Positions 25,701 to 35,824 of a stretch of 64,000 nucleotides of DNA are shown one piece after another. This stretch comes from Hirsutella rhossiliensis (Eukaryota > Ascomycota > Sordariomycetes > Hypocreales > Ophiocordycipitaceae). A model generated the notes under the pieces. That model saw only the letters and a list, made by a program, of their open reading frames with translations. It did not search any database and was not told the DNA's origin. The stretch is from NCBI RefSeq assembly GCF_020360975.1, contig NW_025408673.1, positions 372,001 to 436,000 of the forward strand. Direction: 5' to 3'. The translations under genes were made by a program, and so were the position numbers. Position 1 is the stretch's first letter; every line of letters starts with the position of its first letter.

Positions 25701-26459
25701 CTACTCCGATAGTTCTACTAAGCGAACCCTTACTCGGAAATATAGGGTTACTAAGAATAGTATCTTAGTCTAATACGTCTAAGGTATTAAACGATTAAAC
25801 CTCGCTAATAGTAATAGTTTCCTTATTTAATAAACGAACCGATTTATCTTAAGAAGAACGCGTTATACTATCTTTTTTATTAATAGCTTATATACCCCGC
25901 TAAAATAACTTACTACCTCGGTCTTTTAAGAAACGCTTTTATTTCCTAATCCGAGCTAGGCGAGCTATCGCTTCCTTTAACGCTTCTTTTACTTTCCGTT
26001 CGTTTAAATTAATCTTTTACTATTAATTTATAATACGACGAACTAGAAAAAGAAGGAATATTAGCGAAAAAGAATAATAAGGAAGGAAAGGGATAAAATA
26101 AACAGGCGGACGCTATATTATACCTATTATAAGAACGGCCTATAGAGGTATATTCGGAATACCGATTAGAACGCTCGCTAACTTTATAAGTTAGGCCTAA
26201 CCGAAAACAATAGGAGCAAGGTATAATTTTAATACCGTAGATCTCGGTCTAGGATACTAGCTCCGATCGTTAACGCGATTTATTAGAATTACGAGAACGG
26301 GATATTTAAATATAACTAAATATACTATTAGCAGTATATCCTAAAAGGATAAAGGAATAAGGAACGATATACTTATACACAACGCGATAAGGGTATATTT
26401 ATATACGGCGGCTAAGGTAGTAGGTCTTAAGGGTAAGACTAAAAGGAGGGGAGGTATCT

Positions 26460-26923
26460 TATTATAACTATAGTCTAGCGAACCGCGGGGATTAGTATAT
26501 ATTACGAGGACACGTAATATAGGGAGCAAGGAATATTAGATAGACCGACGGGCTAATTAAGTTTAGAGCGACGGGTTACTTTAGCGCTCTAACGCTCTAC
26601 GGCTAGATCGTAGGATCGCTCTAGCGCCCTAGCGCTCCTAGGCGATAGGATTACTAAGTACTCTCGGCGATCTAAGGAAGCTCTTAAGATATATAAGGAA
26701 GGAATAGAATACTCCTTTAGATAGATAGCTCGATAGCTTTTAATATAGATCTTTATTACGATTCTATTTTTAATTCTAATTACCTAGTTATAGTCTATAG
26801 TCTACGACCTCTAACTTATTACTAACGTAATATACTTATTATTGCTTAGACCACGCCTTATTATATCTACTAATATAAACCCCTCGATAGGTTTATCCCT
26901 TAGGAATAACACCGGTCGTTATA
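26460..26923 (+). repeat. Gypsy-B 3' LTR
   Basis: This is the 464-bp direct repeat of 19093-19556. The LTRs differ mainly by transitions (for example gagaatatataacg versus gaggacacgtaata). Confidence 0.9.
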
Positions 26924-26928
26924 GAAGT

Positions 26929-27386
26929 TAGCCTAGGTTAGCTATTTAAAGGGGCTATAGAAAGTAAGGTCTATAACCGAGGCCCTTTTTAAGCCTTTCC
27001 TTTAATAGGTGCCCTTTATAGCTACCTTAAGATCTATTAATAAGGAAGCCTTATAGCGGTCGAGCTAGCTAATAAGGGCTTCTACCTTATAGGCCTTAGA
27101 GGGTTCCGTAGAAAGGTTCTAATAAGGGTAGTATAAGTTAAAGTCCCCTATTAATAAGAAGGGCTATTATAGGAGCTAGGCTATTAGTAGTAGCCTTTCT
27201 ATTATAAAGGGCCCTTACTAGCCTTAGCTAGCTAGGGCCCCTTTAACTTCTTTTTCGTTATATAGGTTAATAAGGGTAAATAGCTCGGCGCCTTTTACCC
27301 TTATAGCTTATATATTAGGATCGTAAAAGAGGTCGAAGCTAGGGCTAGCTTTTATCTAAGCTTCCTTCCTCTTATAAGCTATAACC
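26929..27386 (-). mobile_element. LINE-1b, piece 3 of 4 (endonuclease region)
   Basis: The complement matches about 47680-48140 of the plus LINE-1, within the AP-type endonuclease of ORF2. It runs from the Gypsy-B target duplication (gaagt, 26924-26928) to taacc (27382-27386), duplicated by the solo LTR that follows. Confidence 0.85.
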
Positions 27387-28096
27387 TATAAGAATATACC
27401 CTTATATTCCTATTTTATATTCCTATTTTACTATTATAAAGAGATAATAGGCATAGGGAGGCTTTATAGAATAAGCTAGTAAAAAGAGGCTCTATAATAT
27501 AGTCTAAGGGAATAACCCTTAAAAGACAAAGACCTCTACTAGACATCTATACCTTCCTCTAGGAAATACGGGTTAGGATAAGCCTATCCTTATAAATAAA
27601 ATTATATATAAAATATATAAGTTAATTACGAGTAGAACGGATACCCTATTGCCTATTTTAGCCTAGCGGTTCCGAAGATATCCGCGATACGAGAATAGGT
27701 AGGGCATAGAACATTCTAGTTAAATCCACTACTTATACTAGAACCTATAGTCTTACGTTAACTATCACGCTATAATTAGACTACCTACTAAGTTAGGAAG
27801 ATATACTATAGATAGAGCTTTTTAAGTATTATAGAATATGCTAGAAAGCTAACTAATTAGTCTACTAGTAGGCGAGCAATGGTCTATAAAAGACGAAGGA
27901 TTTCCCTAGGAGTAGTAGATAGAATAAGTAAGTTTATATATATCTTTTGCAACGCTATTCTTTTAATATATTATTCAGCCCCTTATATCCTCGTTATAAA
28001 TTCCGGATAAAATCCTACCCTATACTCCTTTAACCGACCTTTCTACTTACGTTATCGATTACCCGATTCTACGCTTATTGCTTATACCTTTCTATA
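27387..28096. mobile_element. 710-bp solo LTR (family Z) inserted in LINE-1b
   Basis: The insert interrupts the LINE-1 endonuclease exactly between two copies of taacc (27382-27386 and 28097-28101). Its ends, tataagaa and tttctata, are imperfect inverted repeats. It encodes nothing recognisable, so a solo LTR is the simplest reading; a non-autonomous LTR element is possible. It keeps more CpA/TpG than its surroundings, suggesting later arrival or weaker RIP. Its last ~150 bp recur at 32480-32640 and, more diverged, at 52640-52768. Strand cannot be set. Confidence 0.75.
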
Positions 28097-28101
28097 TAAC
28101 C

Positions 28102-30120
28102 CTAGGCCTTCTAGCGAGCTTAGGAAAGTTAGTAGAAGGGATAGGGGTTATAACGTTATAGGCTAGATACTATATAAGGATATAGCTATTATCGATCTTA
28201 TAGAGGTAAGGCTCTTATAATAAGATAAGGTCTACTCTTATTTCTAGGGCTTACTCTAAGATTAATAGGTTAGCTATTTCCTACCTATTAGTATTATACT
28301 ATATAATATTAATAGGGTCGTAGTTAGGCCTAGGGGGCCTAGGGGGCTTTAAGGGCCCTAAAGGTATAAGGGGGCTAAGGCTATTAAGTATTAGTTATTC
28401 CTTTATAGACTTTATATTATACTTTATTAGTTATAAAGTGCTCTCCCTTATAGTTATAGTATTAGACCTTAAAGTAAGAGCAGCCTTAGCTAGCCTTATA
28501 GCTAGGGCAGTTATAGTCTTTAGTTAGGTGCTTTTCTAAGTAAAAGGTATACCTAATAGGCTACTAGTAGGTCTAGGGGTTATAGCTAAAGGAAAGGCAC
28601 CTATAGCACTATATACGTATAGTATATTCCTTATATACGTCGACTTAAATCTATAGCCCTACTATATAGAGGCCTTTTTTCGGTATTTAGCCCTTATAGC
28701 CTTTAAAGGGACTACGAAGATAACCGATCCTACCTTCTATATTAAGCCTAGGGTGCCTAGCTACCTAGGCTGCCCTAGGATATCGATCCCGCTAAAGGTT
28801 TTAGCTTTTATAGCGAAGATATCGAGGATAGGGGTTTCTAAGAGGTTAGGGACGCTCCGGGCTACTAGCTTAGTCTAGCTAGTAGGAAGGTCGGCCGATT
28901 TAATAGGTAGCTCCTTAAGGTATAAGGACTACTTCTCCCGCTACTCTAGAAGCTTTTTTACTATATATAGGGCCTTTATCGTTATAACTATATTACCTTT
29001 ATTTAAGGTCGATAGAGCTAATATAGCTAGTTCCCCTATAGCCTTATTAAGCTTATTGCGAAGCGTAATAAGGTTAATAGTTAGCGTTAGCGATTCCTTC
29101 TTTAGCTTTAGGATAAGTTAAAAGTCCTCTTTTATATTCTTCTTAGCTAGGGCCTTAGCTAGGGTTTTAGCTAGGGCTTTCGCCGGAGCCTTAGCTAGGG
29201 CCTTAGCCGGGGCCTTAAGCGCTTTCTTTACGGTAACCTTAGCCTATAAGCTCGCTTCGAGGTTTCCTTAGGTAGCCCTAGGCTACTAAGCGGCCTTAGG
29301 CTAGTATAGGGGCTATTATAGGGGCTGTTAGCGGTCTAGGGTCCTTATAGCTGCCTTCTTAAGTCCTTTTATAAGGGTCTTATAAAAGGGTTCGATTTTT
29401 TAAGCTTCCTTAAGGGCCTAGAGGGCCTACTAAAGGAAGCCCTAGGCCCGGTCCCTAGGGAAGGGGTACTAGGGCCGGGGCTAGGTCTACTATAAGCATT
29501 AGAGTATAGGTCGGATAAGTATAAGGCTAATAGGGCTACTAAGTATAGCTCTCTTTTACCCCTTTACTTACTTTAGGGGCTAGTTAGGCTAAAAGTAGCT
29601 AGCCTAAGGTAGGGCTAGGCTAGGCTTAAAGAGGCTAGTCTTTAGTATAAGCTAGGTATTATCTTCTATCTTAATATCCTTTAGGTCTTAGTCTTAGGTC
29701 CTAGGCCTTTCTTCTAGGGTCCTTAGAAGGCGTTAGCCTTCTAGAGCTTCTTTTAAGCGGGCCCTAGCCTTTAAGGTACTTATTTCGACCCTTAAGTTAA
29801 GGGGTTAAGGTTAAAGGGGCCCTCCTTATATCTAGGCCGGGGTCCTAAGTCGGGTCTAGGCTTAGTCCTATTAGCGGGGGGGGGCATATACCCTTAGTTA
29901 GCGAGGGTAGGGAAGAGTTTTCTACTTATATAAGGGAGAACCTCGCTTAATTCGTAATCTTTAGTAGTATATTACGTACCCGCTAGTAGCTATATAAGGC
30001 TATACTTAGGGGGGCGTAATATACTATTCGCGATAGTTCTAGGCATATATATTTTCTATATTTTAAGCTTAGTTTCGAAAAGTTAGCCGAGAAGATATAA
30101 TATTATATATCCTTTTTACC
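28102..30120 (-). mobile_element. LINE-1b, piece 4 of 4 (5' end, ORF1 and start of ORF2)
   Basis: The complement matches about 45650-47640 of the plus LINE-1, including the 5' leader (complement of about 29880-30110) and the 12-bp repeat coding for Lys-Ala-Leu-Ala (about 29147-29222). It ends at the target duplication tatagctatctt (30121-30132). The four pieces total about 5.9 kb, close to the 5.99 kb of the uninterrupted copy, so little sequence was lost. Confidence 0.88.
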
Positions 30121-30132
30121 TATAGCTATCTT

Positions 30133-30650
30133 AAAGTTAGTTTAGGATCTTACTACGTTCCCTTTAATTAGCTTTAATATTAAGCTATAGCCTAGTAGTT
30201 TTCTTATTACTAAACCCGCCTTAAAGCATCCCCGCTTTATATTGCTTATTAACCCTACTAACGCTCTTAACTTTATTTAATAGTATCTTTTTAGTTATTG
30301 CGGTTTAGGCTTAGCTTAGATTATTATTAGTCTTAACCTTAATTAGATATATAGTTATAGCGTAAGCTATAGCGACCGCCTCCGCGCCGCCGCTAGTATA
30401 GGTCCTACCTTAATATAGTCCTTAATTATTACTTTATCTTATAAGTTAGCCGTTTAAACTAGCTTTAGTTTAAGTTTAAAGTTAAGCTTAGCCGGCCGTT
30501 ATTAAGCTTCTTATAATAGTAATAGTCCTTATACTCCTTATAAGTCTTAGGTTACTCCCTCCTATACCCTATATACTACCTTAAAGGGGTCTTATTATTC
30601 TTATTATAATAGTAAGGTAAATATTACTACTAATAAGTTAAGCTAAGGTT
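30133..30650 (+). pseudogene. Element Y coding remnant, right part
   Basis: This resumes the plus frame broken by LINE-1b. It aligns with 52885-53400 over its whole length. Leu/Ser-rich coding is visible (for example SSFLIT near 30197). The family is unknown. Some stretches also look plausible on the minus strand, so orientation is tentative. It borders the 3' end of LINE-2a, which reads toward it. Confidence 0.4.
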
Positions 30651-32480
30651 ATAGTTTAAGGGCTAGTTATTAGCTTTATCTTAGTTTAGTTTTAGGTTAA
30701 GCTTTATTTAATTAAGGTCTTTTAATAGTAGGTTTTATTTAATAGCTATTAAGACTAGCTTAGTTAGGTCTCTTTAGTTTTATTTAGTTTATAGTTTAAG
30801 TAGTAAGGTTTACGCTTAATCTAAGTCTAGTTTAGCTAATACTATAGTCTTATTATTATAAGTCCTCTCCTTTTCTTAGGTCGCCTTAATAAAGGAAGTA
30901 GTTAGCTAATATAGTCTTAGTTAAGGCTACTTTATTACTAGCGCGACCTTAGTCTTATTATCCTATATATCTATATATAGCCTCTAAGCTAGGTTAAACT
31001 AATAAAGCTTACTTAAGTAAAGGAACTATTATACTAGCGGCGCTACTATCTTTTTCCTTTAAAGGCCCGCTCTTATATTACTTATATCTTAGGCCTATAT
31101 TAAAAGGGACTCCCTCGCCCTTACTATTAATAGATAGTTAATTATTAAATAGTAAATAGTATCTTATTTTTATTTATAAGTATATATTAGTAAGACTATA
31201 CTAAGGACCTATTAGTTAAAGAAGAAGTTATTAAGCCCGATCTTTCCTATATATATCTAAGTAATTACTATACTAATATACTTAAGGAGTCCCTTATAAT
31301 AGTTTAGTATTATTACCTTATCGAACTATAGTAGGAAGTTAGTAGGGTAAAGGGTAGTTTAGTATAATTAGATCTTATCTTCCTTAGCGTTTTATTAAGC
31401 GGCCTATTTCTTATTTAGCCTTTTAAGCGACTTAGCTCTCTTTAAGAGGTCGTCCGATCTTATTTAGGCTTAGACCCCCCTTATCTCCTTTATAAAGGGG
31501 GGCCTACCTAGAAGTAGCGCCGCTAAAGGCCTACTCTCTTTTTAGTATCGCCTCCTTTTAAGTATACCTACGACCGCGTTAAATATATATTAGATTTAGC
31601 CTAAGAGCCTTAAGTCCTTTAGCCTTTAAAAAGTATCTATTATTCTTTAATTTAAGTAAAGGTTAATTAAAGGTACCTATACTTTTACTTTAACTTAGTA
31701 GACTAAAGTAGCGCTATAGGCGCCTATTACTATTTAAAGGTAAGCTAACTAGTCTTATACTAGGTCCTATATAATCTTATATAGTTTCCCTTTTATAAGC
31801 ATTGTCTTATAAAATATAACTATAGTATAAGAGATTAAAGACTAGATTACCTTATTATAGACTTCCTTAGTATATAGTAAGGTATAGCCCTATATAAATA
31901 CCGCGAGCTTAGTTAAGGCTATAGTTTAGCGCTTTATCTTTACTTAAAGCTATTTTAGGTACGCCTATTAATATAATTTCTAGTATACCTAAACCTTTAG
32001 TAGGCGGGCCTTTTAAACTAAAGTTACTATATTAGCCCTAAGGTAAACTAGCGTTATTATTACTTAATTCCTTTATATAAAGTATATTAACTTACTCTTT
32101 AATAGTTTAAAAGTAACTATAAACTTAGTCGCTTACTTTATATATACCTTTTAAGCTTCCTTTAAGTATACTACTATAATAGCTTTATTAAGTTTAATAC
32201 TAACTATATTTATAATATTAGTAAAGCTAATAGTATAAATACTATATATTATACTAAGCCTCTTTTATAAAGGGGCTATATAGTATAGAAATAGGATTAA
32301 AGATAAAGGAGAGCCTTAAGGGACTCTTATTAGTACTTAAGTTAGCTTTAAAGTCTTTTTATTAAAGTAAAGGGTCGATCTTTTATTACTTATAAAGCTT
32401 TATATTAAGCTTATAAGCTATCTAAGGTATACCTTAAGCTTTAGTTCCCTTATAAGCTTATTATAGTTAACTATATTAAA
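30650..32480 (-). mobile_element. LINE-2a: 5'-truncated non-LTR retrotransposon remnant
   Basis: On the minus strand a reverse transcriptase is visible. A VP*GSPLS-like block, with TAA where Gln is expected, lies near 32290-32320. The active-site region at 32214-32234 reads F-T-N-I where the family has F-x-D-D. Downstream is a LINE-type tail with a GKIGLNNFFFN-like segment (about 31190-31240). The element is cut at about 32480, at the start of the reverse transcriptase domain, where an LTR-family-Z fragment begins. A longer copy is at 53400-56678. RIP has removed every long open frame. Confidence 0.75.
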
Positions 32481-32640
32481 ATAAGTATCTTTTATAACGC
32501 TATTCTTTTAATATATTATTTGGCCCCCTATATACTCGTTATAAATTCCGGACAAAATGCTACCCTATACCCCTTTAATTAATCTTTCCGCTTATATTAT
32601 TAATTACCTAATCCTACGCTTATTACGTATACCTTTTTAT
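32480..32640. repeat. LTR family Z fragment
   Basis: The block aacgctattcttttaatata (32491 on) through ttacgtataccttt matches the last ~150 bp of the 710-bp solo LTR (27955-28096), with transitions. No target duplication is visible; the fragment truncates LINE-2a. Confidence 0.7.
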
Positions 32641-33487
32641 ATAAATATATAACTTATATACTACTTTTATATATATATACTTATATACTATTACTACTAG
32701 CTCTTAATCTAAATATTATAGACGCTTTATTTATATAATAATAGTCTTAAAATATAATAAGCTAAATACTATAATTCTTTATAGTTTAATAATATTTAAG
32801 AAGATAGTAGTAAATACTAATAAATAAGCTTATTTTATTATTATAATTAAACTAAAAGATTAAAGGTATAAATATATATTACTAAAGAACTTTAATAAAT
32901 TATATTATAATATTTTAGCTTATACTTATAAATAAACTATTTTAAGACTATAAGATAAATTATAAATATATATTAATTATAATATATACTTTAAATCCTT
33001 ATTATATAAGCTTATTATAAGTATTAATTAACTATATATAGTTAAGCTTAGGCGAATAAAACGATTTACTTAATATTAACTTCTTATTTTAATAAGTAGT
33101 AAGGTCCTTTAATATTACCTTTTATAGTATAAAGTATAGAGAATTATAACTAATAATATAACTATACTACTATATATATATATATTAAAGAGTAACTAAG
33201 GCTTTTTATTATTATATAGCTTTAAAAGTCTTTAATTAAATATATTTAAGCTTATTTATAAGCGCTTATAAGTTAGTCTCTTAAATAGTATTAAAATAAG
33301 CCCTTCTTTTTTTAAACTCTTTATAAGTTAAATAGGCTTATATATATACCCTCTTTCTTAAGTAATATAATTATATACTTATTTAAAAGATATTAGTTAA
33401 AAAATTACGTTTAAATATATTAATATAGCTTAAAAGTAATCTCTATTTAAATATATACTCTAATATTATTTTAAGAAAGAAAGAGTT
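32641..33487. other. Very AT-rich DNA, no feature recognised
   Basis: About 850 bp composed almost only of TA-rich words, with occasional traces such as taagcttaggcg near 33045. No motif, frame or repeat with the rest of the window is recognisable. It is likely an old element mutated beyond recognition. Confidence 0.5.
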
Positions 33488-33492
33488 ATAAT

Positions 33493-33978
33493 TCTCGCGA
33501 AGAGAGATATAAGAAGTATATAAAAATATATAAAGGTAAAATTAAAAGTAAGGGGTCGGATAGGTAGGGCAGAGAGATTTAATTCTTATAAGAGTAGAAA
33601 TAAAGGTAGGGGAGTAATTATTATATTGCCTTAATTATCTTTCTTTCCTCTACCTAACGCCCCTTTTTATACCCTTTTAGCATCTTAATTAATAAAGAAG
33701 ATCCTGCTTAAAGAAGCTATTAATATCCCTTTAACTACCGAGCTTTTTACCGGTTTTTTCCCCTCCTTTCTAGCCGTTGCCGGTATATCCGTCTTATCTC
33801 TCGCTACCTTTATAGGAAGCTATCGCTACTTCTACTTCCCCTTATACCCTTACCCTCCTATCTATACCTCTTTTTAGCTCTTTCTTCCTTTTTCTATACT
33901 AGGTGTTTTTAGCTTCCTTAGTCCCTCTTACTAAGGGATATCTCTAAGAACTACGAAATTAGGCCACGCTTTACGATA
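33493..33978 (-). mobile_element. Solo LTR of the Copia-1/2/3 family
   Basis: The complement reads as a full Copia LTR: TCTCGCGAAG at the left and a decayed CGCGATA at the right (ctttacgata). It is flanked by the duplication ataat (33488-33492 and 33979-33983). There is no internal region, so it is the product of LTR-LTR recombination. Confidence 0.9.
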
Positions 33979-33983
33979 ATAAT

Positions 33984-35238
33984 ATAGCTAGAAAAATAAA
34001 TATATTATACTTATTATAAAGTAATTAAATAACTTAATTATAACTACTTTTATTATAACTATAAGCTTTAATCTTTATATAGTATAGATTAAGGTTAATT
34101 ACTAAGTAACCTATAGCTATTAATATATATAAAAGAAAGTAGGAAGTTTTTTTAAACTTAATAAATATAAATATTTAAATATACTTACTTAGTAATATAC
34201 TATAATATAAAGTTATATACTTAATATATTAAATATTATTATTACTATATATATTATAAGTTAAAAGATATATATATTTCTTATTACTAGTCTATATACT
34301 TAATTATATATTTAAAATATTTTAAATAACTAAATTAAATAGATTAATTAAAAGAAAATTAAAATATTCGCCCTTATTACCCTTTAATTAAACTTATTAT
34401 TAAAGTTAATAGCGTTATAAAGTATATTAGCTAGTTTCCTAACTATTTCCTTAGGAACGTTTATAAATATAGCTATAATCTTTATACTATTTATAAGCTT
34501 ACCTTTATCTTTATAAACTCTTTTAGTCTTAAGCGTACTTAGGCTAGTAATAATAGCCCTAGCCTTATACTTAGGTAGGGTTTCGATCCTTTTTTTTTTA
34601 CTTACTAAGTATAAAGGAGTAGCTATATATATTACTGCTATAGTAATAGTTTATATAGCTATTAAATATAGCTAAAAGAATAATATAAGAAGTATATAAG
34701 CTATTAATCTTATAATACTAGTTATATATATCTATACTAATAGGTTTAGCGCTATATATCTACTTAATAATAAGATTAGTAAGCTAAAGTTAAGAAACCT
34801 TTAGTTTAACCTTAATTTAGTTTAAACCGACCTACTTAATATAGGTCTTAATAATACGCTTAGGCTAAAAGGTAAACTAGTTAGTATATATTAAATCTTA
34901 AGGAAATATTAACTTATATTAATAGGCTTGTTTATAGGGCTAATAACTACCTAAGCTTTAGCCGATATAGTACTATTAATTTTATATTAAAGTTAAACTA
35001 TTATATTCTTATCTATTTTATTTTTAGCTATAGCTTCCTTAAAGTTTAAGAGCTATACTTATTTAATCTTATTAAGTAGTTTATTATTAAGTTAGGATAT
35101 AATAGTTTAGTTATATATTATAATAAACTAAAGTTAATTAATTATATAAATAAGTATATATAAGTATATTAATAAGTAATAGTTACTTTATTATTATTTT
35201 AAAGTATTTAAGAAAGAATAATAAGTAAAACTTATAAT
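33984..35238. other. Very AT-rich DNA, no feature recognised
   Basis: This 1.25-kb interval between the solo LTR and Copia-2 has the highest A+T of the window by eye. A short less degraded patch (34360-34620) shows no recognisable motif. Nothing could be annotated. Confidence 0.5.
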
Positions 35239-35243
35239 ATAAT

Positions 35244-35721
35244 TATTATAAAGTATAGCTTAATTTTATAGCTCTTAGAGATATCCTATAGTATAAGGGA
35301 CCTAGGAAGCTAAAAAAAATAAGTTTTAAAGAAGGAGCTAAAAAGAGGTATAAAAAAGAAGGTAGGGGTAAGAAGGGAAGTAAAAGTAGTAATAGCTTCT
35401 TATAAAAATAGCGAGAGATAAGATAGATATACTAGTAACGGCTAAAAAGGAGGGGAAAAACTAGTAAAAGGCTTAGTAGTTAAAAGGATATTAGTAGCTT
35501 CTTAATATAAGATCTTCTTTATTAATTAAGATACTAAATAGGTATAAAGATAAGCGTTAGATAAAAGAAAGAAGGATAATTAAGGTAGTATAATAATTAC
35601 TCCCTTACTATAATTACTACCCTTATAAAAATTAAATATCTCTGCCCTACCTATCTAACCCCTTACTTTTAATTTTACCTTTATATATTTTTATATACTT
35701 CTTATATCTCTTTTTATAAGA
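35244..35721 (+). repeat. Copia-2 5' LTR
   Basis: It aligns with 799-1274 and 41134-41610; the terminal bases are tattataaag and ttttataaga after RIP. It is followed by the family leader gttataagcctagg. Confidence 0.88.
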
Positions 35722-35824
35722 GTTATAAGCCTAGGAGGAATAGAATTCCTATACCTTTTAGCTACTATAAAGGGTACCTTTATTATATCCTTTATAGCTT
35801 CCTTTTACCCCTCTTATTAAAAAG

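Larger units (their letters stand above)
19093..26923 (+). mobile_element. Gypsy-B: Ty3/gypsy chromovirus, plus strand, RIP-inactivated
   Basis: Direct LTRs of 464 bp (19093-19556, 26460-26923) start tattataact and end gttata, and the duplication gaagt flanks them (19088-19092 and 26924-26928). A purine tract (aaaaggaggggagg, about 26440-26454) precedes the 3' LTR. The internal region has gag with a zinc knuckle, then reverse transcriptase, RNase H, integrase and chromodomain. A diverged LTR of the same family lies at 56679-57107 plus 63461-63494. Confidence 0.93.

Noticed and set aside
26341..26529. Minus-strand frame of 62 codons
   Set aside because: It spans the Gypsy-B purine tract and the start of the 3' LTR on the antisense strand; no coding signal.
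29876..29884. G run as a possible quadruplex or frameshift signal
   Set aside because: It matches the C run at 45887-45893 in the other LINE-1 copy and is simply part of the 5' leader; nothing suggests a special role.
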